DNA of 64,000 bases. Origin: an uncultured Bacteroidales bacterium. Its GTDB lineage: Bacteria > Bacteroidota > Bacteroidia > Bacteroidales > FEN-979. The DNA is taken from assembly GCA_903926565.1 (NCBI GenBank), contig CAIYJU010000191.1, forward strand, positions 1 to 64,000. Direction: 5' to 3'. The stretch's first letter is position 1, and each line of letters opens with the position of its first letter. The notes beneath the pieces are model-generated. The model did no database searches. It was not told the DNA's origin and was given only the letters and a program-made list of their open reading frames with translations. This document shows positions 30,665 to 42,141 of this stretch, piece by piece. The position numbers and the translations under genes were made by a program.

Positions 30665-33145
30665 ATGAAAAATTTTGATCTTAAGAAGTTGTGGCCTTAC
30701 CTGGCGGCGATTGTAATCTTCCTGGTTGTTACATTTGCCTACTTTACCCCGCTGCTTGAAGGCAAAAAGATCCTTCAGAGCGACATTGTCAATTTCAGGG
30801 GGATGTCGAAGGAGATCGTTGATTTCAGGGCAAAAACCGGCCAGGAACCGCTCTGGACCAATTCGATGTTTGGCGGTATGCCTGCCTACCAGATTTCCGC
30901 AAATTACACTTCAAACCTTATCGGTCATCTCGATAAAGTCCTGACACTTGGTTTACCTCATCCAGCCAGCCTGGTATTCCTCTATTTCCTGGGTTTCTTT
31001 ATCCTGCTGCTTGTCATGGGCGTTGATCCATGGCTCTCCATAGCCGGTGCCACCGCATTTGCCTTTTCCTCATACTTTTTCATCATCATTGATGCAGGGC
31101 ATAACTCAAAAGCCCATGCCATTGCTTACATGGCCCCGGTGATGGCGGGTATCATCCTGACAGTGAAACGAAAGTACCTCTGGGGCGGACTTATGACCGC
31201 GATTTTCCTCTCCCTGGAAGTTAAAGCGAACCATCCCCAGATCACTTATTACCTTGCCATGATTGCCATACTTTATGGCCTGGCTCAATTGATTCAAGTT
31301 ATCCGCATAAAAGAATTTACGCCATTTTTAAAAGCGGTAGGTGTACTGCTGATCGCACTTGTTTTCGCCGTTCTCACCAACATCACCAGCCTTTGGGCTA
31401 CATGGGAATATGGGAAATATACCATCCGCGGGAAATCTGAACTGACTTCTGAAAAGGCGAACAGAACCACCGGGCTTGATAAAAATTACATTACCCAATG
31501 GAGCTATGGTGTTGGCGAAACCATGACCCTGCTCATCCCTGATTTTTACGGTGGCTCATCCAATGTTAAAATCAGTGCAAACTCGAAGATCGCTGAGGCC
31601 ATGAGAGCCAATGGGGTTCCCGAAGAAAGCGTCAGCCAGTATACCAGCCAGCCATCACCTTTCCTCTATTGGGGAGCACAGCCCTTTACGTCAGGACCGG
31701 TTTATGTGGGTGCAATCATGATCTTCCTATTCCTCCTCGGGCTAATCATTGTGAAGGGACCTTTAAAGTGGTGGCTTCTCGCGGCGACAATCCTCTCGAT
31801 CCTGCTGTCGTGGGGACATAACCTGATGCCGTTTACCAACTTTTTCCTCAATTATCTTCCCGGATATAATAAATTCAGGGCTGTTTCAATGATTCTGGTG
31901 ATTGCTGAATTCACCATCCCCCTGCTCGGGATACTTGCATTGAAGGAAATTTGTGACAAACAGTCAGACCGGAAACGACTTTTCAAAGGCATTCAGATCG
32001 CCCTTGCCATCAGTGCAGGCCTGACCCTGTTGTTCGCACTTCTCCCGGGCATATTCCTCGACTTTGCCGGTTCAGGCGACAAATACATGCAGCAACAATA
32101 CCAGCTGCCCGATTGGCTGATGCAGGGAATAAGGGATGAACGCCAAAGACTGGTGCGGTTCGATGCATTCAGGTCATTTGTTTTTATCCTGCTTGGGGGT
32201 GGGCTTACCTGGGCAGTGCTTTTCAACAAGATCAAAAAGGAATACGCATTTATTGCCCTGACAGTTCTTATTCTTGGTGACATGTTCACAGTGAATAAAC
32301 GGTACCTGAATAACGACAGTTTTACCTCTGCATCGCGGGTTGAAAATCCGTTTGAACCTACTGCCGCAGACAGCCAGATCCTGCAGGATACCACTCCTGA
32401 TTACAGGGTACTGAATCTTACTTCGAACACCTTTAACGATGCCGGCACATCCTACTATCATAAATCAATCGGCGGATACCATGGAGCAAAACTCCGCCGC
32501 TACCAGGAACTCATTGATCAGGGCATTGACAACGACATTAAAACTTTTGTAAGGAATATGAGCACAGACAGCACACCAGTATTAAACATGCTCAATACCA
32601 AATACTTTATCCTTCCTAATAATGACAAGCAACCTGTTGCTTATCCGAATCCAGGGGCTCTGGGCAATGCCTGGTTTGTGGATGAGATTCAACAGGTTGA
32701 CAATGCTGATGCGGAAATCGCTGCCGTTAAAAATTTCAGGCCAGCCTCTCTTGCCATTGTGGACAAGGTATTTGGGGAGAACATTGCCTCCTTTAAACCA
32801 GCCAGAGATTCTGCCGATTATATAAAGCTCGACACTTATGCGGCGAATGAACTGACATACCATTACAAATCTCAGAACAGCGGACTTGCCGTTTTCTCCG
32901 AAATATACTATCCCAAAGGATGGAATGCCTATGTTGACGATAAGCTGACCCCTCATTTCCGTGCCGATTATGTGTTGCGTGCCATGGTGCTCCCGGCCGG
33001 TGAACACAAAGTCAGGTTTAAATTTGAGCCGGTTGTTTTCTTTGTCGGAGAAAAAATCTCCCTGATAAGTTCTATACTTTTAATTGCCATTGTTTTAATT
33101 ATGGGCGCACTTGAACTTTGGAAGTTGAAGAAGTCCCAATCATGA
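30665..33145 (+). CDS. YfhO-family polytopic membrane protein (copy 2)
   Basis: 826 aa. Same organisation as the copy at 4716-7157: N-terminal multi-helix domain to about residue 550, soluble domain (about 560-790), C-terminal helix. Long blocks are nearly identical, for example TGQEPLWTNSM, GGMPAYQ, AHAIAYMAPVMAG and VKANHPQITYYL. Predicted GT-C-like membrane glycosyltransferase of unknown donor and acceptor. Its stop overlaps the start of a family-4 glycosyltransferase gene (ATGA at 33142-33145), which suggests a joint role in building an envelope glycan. Confidence 0.87.
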   Translation: MKNFDLKKLWPYLAAIVIFLVVTFAYFTPLLEGKKILQSDIVNFRGMSKEIVDFRAKTGQEPLWTNSMFGGMPAYQISANYTSNLIGHLDKVLTLGLPHPASLVFLYFLGFFILLLVMGVDPWLSIAGATAFAFSSYFFIIIDAGHNSKAHAIAYMAPVMAGIILTVKRKYLWGGLMTAIFLSLEVKANHPQITYYLAMIAILYGLAQLIQVIRIKEFTPFLKAVGVLLIALVFAVLTNITSLWATWEYGKYTIRGKSELTSEKANRTTGLDKNYITQWSYGVGETMTLLIPDFYGGSSNVKISANSKIAEAMRANGVPEESVSQYTSQPSPFLYWGAQPFTSGPVYVGAIMIFLFLLGLIIVKGPLKWWLLAATILSILLSWGHNLMPFTNFFLNYLPGYNKFRAVSMILVIAEFTIPLLGILALKEICDKQSDRKRLFKGIQIALAISAGLTLLFALLPGIFLDFAGSGDKYMQQQYQLPDWLMQGIRDERQRLVRFDAFRSFVFILLGGGLTWAVLFNKIKKEYAFIALTVLILGDMFTVNKRYLNNDSFTSASRVENPFEPTAADSQILQDTTPDYRVLNLTSNTFNDAGTSYYHKSIGGYHGAKLRRYQELIDQGIDNDIKTFVRNMSTDSTPVLNMLNTKYFILPNNDKQPVAYPNPGALGNAWFVDEIQQVDNADAEIAAVKNFRPASLAIVDKVFGENIASFKPARDSADYIKLDTYAANELTYHYKSQNSGLAVFSEIYYPKGWNAYVDDKLTPHFRADYVLRAMVLPAGEHKVRFKFEPVVFFVGEKISLISSILLIAIVLIMGALELWKLKKSQS

Positions 33146-34449
33146 AAAAGGTGCTGATCATCAGTTATTACTGGCCTCCAAGTGGTGGAGCCGGTGTGCA
33201 GCGATGGTTGAAGTTCGTTAAATACCTGCGTGATTTCGGATGGGAACCGATTGTATTTTGCCCGGAAAATCCTGAATATCCCGAAACTGACCTTTCTCTA
33301 TTCAAGGATGTTCCGGATAAACTCGAGGTTCTCAAAATACCGATATGGGAACCTTACCAGGTATATAAAAAGCTCCTGGGGCAGAAAAAAGAGGATAAAA
33401 TCAACGCTGCCTTCCTTTCAGAAACAAAAAAGAATAAAACCCTCGAAAATTTCTCAGTCTGGGTACGTGGAAACTTCTTTATCCCTGATGCCCGTAAATT
33501 CTGGATCAGGCCATCTGTCAAATTCCTGGCGAAATATCTGAAGGAGAACCCGGTGGATGCCATCGCATCAACCGGTCCGCCACACAGCACCCATTTGATT
33601 GCGAGGCGTATTGCTTCTGCAGCAAAACTTCCCTGGCTGGCCGATTTTCGTGATCCATGGACAAATATCGACTTCTACAAAGACCTTAAACTGACCGGTT
33701 GGGCAGATAAAAAGCACCACCAACTTGAACTTGAGATCTTACGGTATGCTGATGCTGTAACTGTAATCAGCAATTCAATGGCCGAGGATTTCAACAAAAT
33801 TTATCAAAGGAAATACGACGTAATAACAAACGGCTTTGACACCTCAGATGTTGAGGCCCCCGACCCTGAAAAAGACAGAAAATTCTCCGTTGCACATATC
33901 GGAACACTTGTCAACACCAGAAATCCGATTCCATTGTGGGAGGCACTTAAAAGTTTACTAACCACCCGTCACGATCTTGCAGAAGATCTTGAAATAAAGC
34001 TGGTAGGCAAGGTTGATTTCACTGTTACCGTCTCACTCGAAACATTTGGTTTAAGTCGTTTTGTCCGAAAAATAGACTACATGCCACACGATGAAGTGGT
34101 AAGATGCCAGCGGCAATCACAGGTATTGTTGCTTATCATCAACGACACCCCAAATTCAAAAATGATTCTCACAGGAAAATTCTTTGAATATCTTGCTGCA
34201 AAACGTCCCATTTTATGCCTGGGCCCGGAAGACGGGGATGCAGCAAAGATCCTTGAAGAGACAAACTCAGGACTGATTGCCGGATTTGGGGATGTTGAAA
34301 AAATGAAATCGAATATTCTTTTCTTTTATGACGGCTTTAAAAAAGGGACACTCTCCATTCAAAGTCACGAAACAGAGAAATATTCTAGGAGAGAATTAAC
34401 ACGGCAACTGGCCCGGACCCTGGACAGCATTAGTATCAGGCGGGCCTAA
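33142..34449 (+). CDS. Family-4 type glycosyltransferase
   Basis: 435 aa from the ATG at 33142, which overlaps the YfhO stop by 4 bases. GT-B fold: N-terminal acceptor domain (about 1-215) with ISYYWPPSGGAGVQRWLKFVKYL and ASTGPPHSTHLIA; C-terminal donor domain (about 220-420) with VAHIGTLVNTRNPIPLWEAL, ILTGKFFEYLAAKRPILCLGPEDGDAA. The KxFEYLAxKxPIL block is typical of GT4-like enzymes using nucleotide sugars. Cytoplasmic, probably modifying an envelope glycan with the co-transcribed YfhO. It converges on the MATE gene with a 4-base overlap of stop codons. Confidence 0.88.
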   Translation: MKKVLIISYYWPPSGGAGVQRWLKFVKYLRDFGWEPIVFCPENPEYPETDLSLFKDVPDKLEVLKIPIWEPYQVYKKLLGQKKEDKINAAFLSETKKNKTLENFSVWVRGNFFIPDARKFWIRPSVKFLAKYLKENPVDAIASTGPPHSTHLIARRIASAAKLPWLADFRDPWTNIDFYKDLKLTGWADKKHHQLELEILRYADAVTVISNSMAEDFNKIYQRKYDVITNGFDTSDVEAPDPEKDRKFSVAHIGTLVNTRNPIPLWEALKSLLTTRHDLAEDLEIKLVGKVDFTVTVSLETFGLSRFVRKIDYMPHDEVVRCQRQSQVLLLIINDTPNSKMILTGKFFEYLAAKRPILCLGPEDGDAAKILEETNSGLIAGFGDVEKMKSNILFFYDGFKKGTLSIQSHETEKYSRRELTRQLARTLDSISIRRA

Positions 34450-35810
34450 GAAACCGTCTCATCAGCCGGTTTATACTTTACCACTGCTTTCTTTTTCCAG
34501 TAACCCATTCTGTAATAGACATAGTACAAAATTACCCCTGAAAACCATCCTACCGGAATTGACCACCATATCCCATGAACTCCTATCGCAGGATCCTTCG
34601 CAAGAAACCAGGCCACCGGAATGCGTATGATCCACAGGGAAAAGAGGCTGATGAACATGGGAACAAGCGTATCGCCTGCACCTCTTAAAACGCCGTTAAT
34701 CACAAACATAACCGAAAAGAGAATATAAAATGACCCAATGATTCGAAGATAGTCCCCCCCCATTTCAATCACTACCTGGTCATCCGTGAACATCCGCATC
34801 AAAAGTTTGCCAAAAAATACCGTGACAAGTGAAATTGCCACAGAAAACACACTGGTCATTATGAGCGTAGCCCTCAGGCCTGCCTTTACCCGGTCGGGCC
34901 GGTTGGCCCCCATATTCTGACCTACGAAAGTGGACAGAGCCACTGCAAAACTCATGGCCGGCATGGCTGCAAAACTGTCGATTCTTCCGGCAGCACTGTA
35001 GGCAGCATTTGCATCAACCCCGAATTTATTTACAATCCAATATAAAGCAACCATGCCTGCAGCAACAAAGGTTTGCTGAAAACCGGTGGGCAATCCGATT
35101 TTGATGCTTTTTTTAAATATCTCATAATCAAAGTTCAGATTCCTGAATGAGAACTTTACCACTTTGTGGTAACGGTTCAGGTAAATAATTTGTGAGATAA
35201 AGGCAACAGCTTCTGAAATAACTGTTGCATAGGCTACACCTGCAACACCCCAGTGAAGAACCGGTACAAAGATAAGATCCAGAATGATGTTCAGCCCAAC
35301 CGACCCGATCAGGAAATAAAGAGGGGTTTTCGAATCTCCAAGTCCGCGCAATATCGCACTGGTGCCATTATAGCCAAACAAAAAGATCAATCCTGTTAAA
35401 AAAATATTTAAAAACAACATCGCATCCGGCACGATTGCAGGATCGAGGTTGATTAACCTGAAAATATAACCGCTCAGCATAATTCCCCCGGCACTCACCA
35501 CAATGGAAGTGAAAAACATGAAGATATATAATGTATTGATCGCCTTCTTTACATTGTCGATTTGTTTTGCTCCGAAAAACTGCGAAACAACCACTGTAAA
35601 ACCCATCGTCACACCGATGATGAAGGAAACAAGAAGAAATATGATGGGACCCGAGGTTCCAACGGCTGCCAATGCAGCCTTACCGATGTATTTGCCAACA
35701 ACCACGCTGTCGACAATGTTGTACATCTGTTGAAAAACATTGCCGAGTAACATGGGAATGGCAAATTTCAGGATCAGCTTCCCTTCATTGCCATAGCTGA
35801 GGTCTTTCAT
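34446..35810 (-). CDS. MATE-family efflux transporter
   Basis: 454 aa, 12 predicted transmembrane helices in two six-helix halves. Family blocks: FAIPMLLGNVFQQMYNIVDSVVVGKYIG (helix 1), GTSGPIIFLLVSFIIGVTMG, VVSQFFGA, and LSTFVGQNMGANRPDRVKAGLRA in the second half. A cation-antiport multidrug or metabolite exporter; substrate unknown. The TAnnTTTG box (35816-35823) is only five bases from the ATG, predicting an almost leaderless mRNA. Divergent from the RNase P RNA gene, with promoters about 20 bases apart. Confidence 0.94.
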   Translation of the reverse strand: MKDLSYGNEGKLILKFAIPMLLGNVFQQMYNIVDSVVVGKYIGKAALAAVGTSGPIIFLLVSFIIGVTMGFTVVVSQFFGAKQIDNVKKAINTLYIFMFFTSIVVSAGGIMLSGYIFRLINLDPAIVPDAMLFLNIFLTGLIFLFGYNGTSAILRGLGDSKTPLYFLIGSVGLNIILDLIFVPVLHWGVAGVAYATVISEAVAFISQIIYLNRYHKVVKFSFRNLNFDYEIFKKSIKIGLPTGFQQTFVAAGMVALYWIVNKFGVDANAAYSAAGRIDSFAAMPAMSFAVALSTFVGQNMGANRPDRVKAGLRATLIMTSVFSVAISLVTVFFGKLLMRMFTDDQVVIEMGGDYLRIIGSFYILFSVMFVINGVLRGAGDTLVPMFISLFSLWIIRIPVAWFLAKDPAIGVHGIWWSIPVGWFSGVILYYVYYRMGYWKKKAVVKYKPADETVS

Positions 35811-35815
35811 GGGTG

Positions 35816-35823
35816 CAAAGGTA
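35816..35823 (-). promoter_or_regulatory. Predicted -7 box (TACCTTTG) for the MATE gene, near-leaderless
   Basis: TACCTTTG on the minus strand ends five bases before the ATG at 35810. With the start-site spacing seen at rnpB, the leader would be 0-2 bases. Confidence 0.6.
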
Positions 35824-35845
35824 GCCCTAATTCACGGATAATTCC

Positions 35846-35853
35846 TATCTTTG
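35846..35853 (+). promoter_or_regulatory. Promoter -7 box (TATCTTTG) of the RNase P RNA gene
   Basis: TATCTTTG lies four bases before the 5' end of helix P1 of the RNase P RNA (35858), so it fixes the distance from -7 box to transcription start in this genome. Confidence 0.75.
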
Positions 35854-35880
35854 CATTGACAACAGTTCGTTCTGTCGCTG

Positions 35881-35908
35881 GTAGAGACGCTGCACGCGGC
35901 GTCTCTAC
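35881..35908. repeat. Palindromic repeat forming helix P3 of the RNase P RNA
   Basis: GTAGAGACGC (35881-35890) and GCGTCTCTAC (35899-35908) are perfect 10-base inverted arms around an 8-base centre. GTAGAGACG-type palindromes are widespread intergenic repeats in Bacteroidota; here one serves as an RNA helix. Confidence 0.75.
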
Positions 35909-36028
35909 CAGAGGAAAGTCGGGACAACCCAGAGCACCATGCTTCCTAACGGGAAGGCTCCCCGGATATAAAGGCCGGGGAGACAGACAGTGCCACAGAA
36001 AATTACTACCTGGCAGTATTTCGTGTTA

Positions 36029-36050
36029 GAGACGGGGCATGCCCCGTCTC
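36029..36050. repeat. Perfect palindrome forming helix P12 of the RNase P RNA
   Basis: GAGACGGGGCA and TGCCCCGTCTC form a perfect 22-base palindrome. It lies where the variable P12 helix belongs, between the CR-II and CR-III regions. Confidence 0.75.
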
Positions 36051-36273
36051 CACGAGATAAAACCGGGAAAAGGTGAAAACGCGGTGTAAGAGACCACGGT
36101 TCCGGCGGGTGACCATCGGGAGGGGTAAACCTCATGGGTTGAAAGACCAAGTATACCGGCTGTTAAGGGTTGCTCGCCCGATGCCGGAGGGTAGGTCGCT
36201 AAAGCCTGTCGGCGACGGCAGGCTCAGATAAATGACAGATTAAAACAAAATCCTGCTTACGGAACTGTTGTCT

Positions 36274-36283
36274 TTTTTTTTGT
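36274..36283 (+). terminator. T-run terminating the RNase P RNA
   Basis: A nine-to-ten base T-run directly follows helix P1's 3' strand; P1 itself can serve as the terminator stem. Confidence 0.6.
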
Positions 36284-36294
36284 AAAATCACATC

Positions 36295-37350
36295 ATGAAG
36301 ATCGTAACAATCGTCGGTGCCCGTCCGCAATTTATCAAAGCAGCGACTGTTTCAAGGATCATCCGGGCACATCCTGAAATCCATGAAATCCTTGTCCACA
36401 CAGGCCAGCACTATGACGAAAACATGTCAGATGTGTTCTTCAGAGAACTGAGCATCCCCGTCCCGGATTACAATCTTGAAGTCGGGTCGGGAAGCCACGG
36501 GGAACAAACGGGAAGGATGCTGAAAGGTATTGAAGAGGTACTCGTAAGCGAAAAACCCGACTGCACCATGGTTTACGGAGATACGAATTCAACACTTGCC
36601 GGGGCCCTGGCCTCGGTAAAACTACACATCCCCGTTGCACATGTGGAGGCCGGACTGAGAAGTTTTAACCGTGCAATGCCGGAAGAGATCAACCGGATCG
36701 TTACCGACCGTATTTCTGACATGCTGTTTGCTCCCACGCAGACAGCGATCGACAACCTCACGACAGAAGGACTTGCAGGCATTACTTGTTTTACAGGTGA
36801 TGTTATGTATGACTCTGTCCTGTTTTACAGCGAATGGATACAGCGGGATCCGGCGAAATACAGAACGGCAGGTTTGCCGGCCAACTACCTGCTGGCAACC
36901 ATCCACCGGGCTGAAAACACCGACAACCCCGAAAATCTCAGGAACATCTTCACGGCATTGGCAAAATTGAACAAGGATGTTGTGCTGCCGATCCATCCGC
37001 GTACCAGGAAAATCATTCAGACATCCTTCTCGATCCCCGGAAATGTGCATATCATTGACCCGGTAGGTTACCTTGAAATGCTCAAATTAACCATGGATGC
37101 CACAAAAGTCCTTACCGATTCCGGCGGCCTTCAGAAAGAAGCCTATTTCCTTCAGAAACAATGCATCACCCTCCGCACTGAAACAGAATGGGTTGAAACC
37201 CTTCACGATAATTGGAACATCATCACAGGCAGCGATCCACAAAAAATAGAAGCCGCCGTATTGAGCGATATTCCTTCTGCAACGCAGCAACTTTGTTTTG
37301 GAGATGGAAAATCTGCCGGGATCATCCTTGAAAAACTGCTCAGTTTATAA
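36295..37350 (+). CDS. wecB: UDP-N-acetylglucosamine 2-epimerase (non-hydrolysing)
   Basis: 351 aa. Converts UDP-GlcNAc to UDP-ManNAc for surface polysaccharide. VTIVGARPQFIKAATVSR (N-terminus), LVHTGQHYDENMSDVFF, VYGDTNSTLAGALAS, IPVAHVEAGLRSFNRAMPEEINR, HRAENTDNPEN and LTDSGGLQKEAYFL are the standard motifs of the GT-B-like epimerase fold, with the catalytic acidic residues in place. Slightly shorter than E. coli WecB (about 376). It starts 21 bases after the RNase P RNA and has no obvious box of its own, so it may depend on readthrough or on an unseen promoter. Confidence 0.93.
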   Translation: MKIVTIVGARPQFIKAATVSRIIRAHPEIHEILVHTGQHYDENMSDVFFRELSIPVPDYNLEVGSGSHGEQTGRMLKGIEEVLVSEKPDCTMVYGDTNSTLAGALASVKLHIPVAHVEAGLRSFNRAMPEEINRIVTDRISDMLFAPTQTAIDNLTTEGLAGITCFTGDVMYDSVLFYSEWIQRDPAKYRTAGLPANYLLATIHRAENTDNPENLRNIFTALAKLNKDVVLPIHPRTRKIIQTSFSIPGNVHIIDPVGYLEMLKLTMDATKVLTDSGGLQKEAYFLQKQCITLRTETEWVETLHDNWNIITGSDPQKIEAAVLSDIPSATQQLCFGDGKSAGIILEKLLSL

Positions 37351-39417
<2,067 letters not shown>

Positions 39418-39443
39418 TAACCGGTGACTTAACCAAATCGCGC

Positions 39444-40718
39444 ATGACCCGAAAAAAGTACATCTATCTGATTGCCGGAATCCTGGCACTGACGATTATC
39501 GCCTATTTCTTCTTCGGAAAAAATAACAAAAAGCAACAGATAACTTCTCCGGTTAAAAAAGGTAGTTTCCCGATAGAAGTAACCACCACCGGGGAGTTGG
39601 TCGCGAAGAGCTCAGAAAAAATCACCGGCCCGCAGAATCTCCGGCAAATCCAAATATATCAGGTTAAAATACAAGATATTATACCTGACGGTACCGTCGT
39701 AGATTCCGGACAATACGTTGCCTCACTCGACCGCACGGAGATTTCCAACAAAATCAAGGATGAAGAAACCAACCTTGAAAAGCTGGAGACCCAGATGACT
39801 AAAACTCGCCTGGACACTTCCCTTGAACTTCGGAGTGCGAGGGATGAGCTGATAAACCTTAATTATGCCCTTGAAGAGAAAAAAATCACCCGCGAGCAGT
39901 CAATATATGAACCACCCGCCACCATCAGGCAGGTTGAAATAGATCTTGAAAAAGGTAAACGTGCTTTTGAACAGGCGGAAAAAAACTACAACCTCCGCTA
40001 TCAGAAGGCAGTCGCCAACATGCAGGAAGTGGCTGCTTCCTACAACCAGGCTCAGCGCAAACTTGAGCAGATGAAGGAGGTTCTCACACAGTTCAACGTC
40101 ACTGCTCCAAAGGCAGGAATGGTTATCTACAAGCGTAACTGGGACGGTAACAAGATGGGGATCGGGGCAACCGTAAGCATGTGGGATCCGGTTGTTGCAG
40201 AACTGCCTGATCTGACGAAAATGATCTCTAAAACCTATATCAACGAAATTGACATCAGTAAAGTTAAGGTAGGCCAACTCGTTCAGCTTGGCATTGATGC
40301 GTTCCCCGATAAAAAATTCACAGGCAAAGTCATGGAAGTTGCAAACATCGGAGAACAAAACCCCAGTAACAATGCCAAAGTGTATGAAGTAAAAATAATC
40401 GTGAACGAATTCGATTCAACCCTGCGGCCGGCGATGACAACCAAAAACAAGATCCTGACTACAACCATCGACAATGTGCTGTTTGTTCCTATCGAAGCAA
40501 TATTCAGCAATGACTCTATTGCCTACGTCTATAAAAAAGACGGGGGAAAAGCTGTCAAACAGCAGATAATCGCCGGTCAGTCCAATGACAATGAGATCAT
40601 TATTCAGGCAGGGCTTGATGCCAAAGATGAAGTTCTCCTTGTGGCTCCTGAAAAAGCAGAAAACCTTTCACTGGTTCCCCTTTCAAAGGAGACGATCTTG
40701 AAATTCAAAAAGAAATAA
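39444..40718 (+). CDS. Periplasmic adaptor (HlyD/MacA-type membrane fusion protein)
   Basis: 424 aa. N-terminal transmembrane anchor (about 4-22), lipoyl/barrel-sandwich halves (about 35-95 and 215-235), a long coiled-coil hairpin (about 95-210; IKDEETNLEKLETQMTKT, KNYNLRYQKAVANMQEVAASYNQAQRKLEQMK), a beta-barrel domain (about 260-340) and a membrane-proximal domain. It bridges an inner-membrane transporter and a TolC-like channel. First gene of an export operon followed by the FtsX-type permease and a TolC-family protein. Confidence 0.9.
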   Translation: MTRKKYIYLIAGILALTIIAYFFFGKNNKKQQITSPVKKGSFPIEVTTTGELVAKSSEKITGPQNLRQIQIYQVKIQDIIPDGTVVDSGQYVASLDRTEISNKIKDEETNLEKLETQMTKTRLDTSLELRSARDELINLNYALEEKKITREQSIYEPPATIRQVEIDLEKGKRAFEQAEKNYNLRYQKAVANMQEVAASYNQAQRKLEQMKEVLTQFNVTAPKAGMVIYKRNWDGNKMGIGATVSMWDPVVAELPDLTKMISKTYINEIDISKVKVGQLVQLGIDAFPDKKFTGKVMEVANIGEQNPSNNAKVYEVKIIVNEFDSTLRPAMTTKNKILTTTIDNVLFVPIEAIFSNDSIAYVYKKDGGKAVKQQIIAGQSNDNEIIIQAGLDAKDEVLLVAPEKAENLSLVPLSKETILKFKKK

Positions 40719-40764
40719 GACCACCTGTCCTGATGTTTAGTTTTATCTGCTAATTGCAAAATGC

Positions 40765-42141
40765 ATGCTGGAACGTTATAAATACATTTTCAACATCGCC
40801 CTTGAAGCCGTATTTCTGAATAAATTCAGGTCTGTTCTGACTGCATTGGGTATCATTTTCGGCGTAGCTGCCGTAATTACCATGATGGCCATTGGTAACG
40901 GTGCTGAAAAGGAAATTCTTGACCAGATGAAACTCGTTGGAGTCAACAACATTCTGATCGCACCAAAATCTGAAAACAACAAAAACAGCTCAGCAAAAAC
41001 CGGACAGGAGGACTCCCAGGCTGCTCAAAATAATTCAGAGATAATTGACAATAAAATATCATCTGGGCTCACCCTTCTTGATGCTGAGGGAATAAAGGCC
41101 ATCATTCCGACAGTTTCAAAAGTCAGCCCGGAGGTGAATTACAAGACCGACATTTTAAAGGATGGCGTCAAAGCATCAGCCAATTTTTCCGGAGTCACGC
41201 CTGATTTTTTCCAGGTGTTTGCACTGGACCTGCAGGAAGGGCTTATGTTCAACGAGGAACAGCTTAAATTTGGCAAAGCCGTCTGCATCATCGGGCCATC
41301 CATAAAATCTAAATTTTTTCCTGCCGAAAGTGCCGTCGGAAAAGACATCAAGTGTGGTCCGATATGGTTACAGGTAATTGGGGTCCTGAAAAAAAGAGAT
41401 GTGACTCAGTCAAGCATCGATAACCTGGGTATTTCAGATTATAACAACTCTATCTATGCACCCATCCAGACCCTGCTTCGCAGGTACAAGGACCGGTCAG
41501 TTATAACGACGGCTTCACTCCGCGGCAATTCAACCCAGATCGACGACAATTCATACATGGTTACGTCCGGCAACGAAGGCGACAATTCAAAGGGACAGAT
41601 CGACAAAATCGTAGTTCAGGTTAAGGAGAGCAGCCAGATAGGCCCCACGGTTGAAATTCTGAAAAAAATGATGGTCCGGCGGCACAGTGGAGTTGAAGAT
41701 GTTGATATCATTGTCCCTGAGCTTTTGCTGAAAGCCGAGCAGCGAACCAGGGATATTTTCAACATTGTGCTTGGTGCCATTGCCAGTATCTCGCTGCTGA
41801 TCGGTGGAATTGGCATCATGAACATCATGCTGGCATCTGTAATGGAACGAATCAAGGAAATTGGTATCCGTCAGGCTATTGGCGCAACAAAGCGTGACAT
41901 CGTACTCCAGTTCCTCATGGAAGCCACATTACTGAGTCTCAGCGGCGGAATAATTGGTATTATTCTCGGACTCGCACTTTCGAGGATCGTCATGGAACTC
42001 ACCGATATCGTCACAATCGTCTCACCTGTTTCTGTTATCATTTCCTTTGGGGTTTCTGCCTCTGTAGGAATTATTTTCGGGTACATGCCGTCCCAGCGTG
42101 CCGCCGCGCAGGATCCTGTCGAATCCTTAAGACATGAATAA
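40765..42141 (+). CDS. MacB/FtsX-family ABC transporter permease
   Basis: 458 aa. Transmembrane helix 1 (about 18-42; FRSVLTALGIIFGVAAVITMMAIGNGAEKEI), a large periplasmic MacB_PCD domain (about 45-325), and three C-terminal helices forming the FtsX domain (about 330-450; GAIASISLLIGGIGIMNIMLASVMERIKEIGIRQAIGAT). Unlike E. coli MacB it has no fused ATPase domain, and no ATPase gene is next to it. Works with the adaptor upstream and the TolC-family protein downstream to export a substrate across both membranes, provided an ATPase from elsewhere in the genome joins it. Confidence 0.9.
   Translation: MLERYKYIFNIALEAVFLNKFRSVLTALGIIFGVAAVITMMAIGNGAEKEILDQMKLVGVNNILIAPKSENNKNSSAKTGQEDSQAAQNNSEIIDNKISSGLTLLDAEGIKAIIPTVSKVSPEVNYKTDILKDGVKASANFSGVTPDFFQVFALDLQEGLMFNEEQLKFGKAVCIIGPSIKSKFFPAESAVGKDIKCGPIWLQVIGVLKKRDVTQSSIDNLGISDYNNSIYAPIQTLLRRYKDRSVITTASLRGNSTQIDDNSYMVTSGNEGDNSKGQIDKIVVQVKESSQIGPTVEILKKMMVRRHSGVEDVDIIVPELLLKAEQRTRDIFNIVLGAIASISLLIGGIGIMNIMLASVMERIKEIGIRQAIGATKRDIVLQFLMEATLLSLSGGIIGIILGLALSRIVMELTDIVTIVSPVSVIISFGVSASVGIIFGYMPSQRAAAQDPVESLRHE

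Larger units (their letters stand above)
35858..36273 (+). ncRNA. rnpB: RNase P RNA (bacterial class A)
   Basis: About 416 bases. The ends pair as helix P1 (GACAACAGTTC at 35858 with GAACTGTTGTC ending 36273). Conserved cores appear in order: GAGGAAAGTCGGGAC (CR-I, from 35911), AGTGCCACAGAAAA (CR-II, about 35989), AAAAGGTGAAAACGCGGTGTAAGAG (CR-III region, from about 36067, written here in part), GGTAGGTCGCT (CR-IV region), and CAGATAAATGACAG (CR-V, about 36224). P18 ends in a GCGA tetraloop (36204-36223). The catalytic RNA that cleaves 5' leaders from pre-tRNAs. Unusual: helices P3 and P12 are formed by GC-rich palindromes of repeat type (35881-35908 and 36029-36050). A T-run follows the 3' end. 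Confidence 0.95.

Noticed and set aside
36204-36223. Third GC-rich palindrome in the RNase P RNA, at first read as another inserted repeat
   Set aside because: It has a GCGA tetraloop and sits exactly where P18 belongs, so it is the normal helix.
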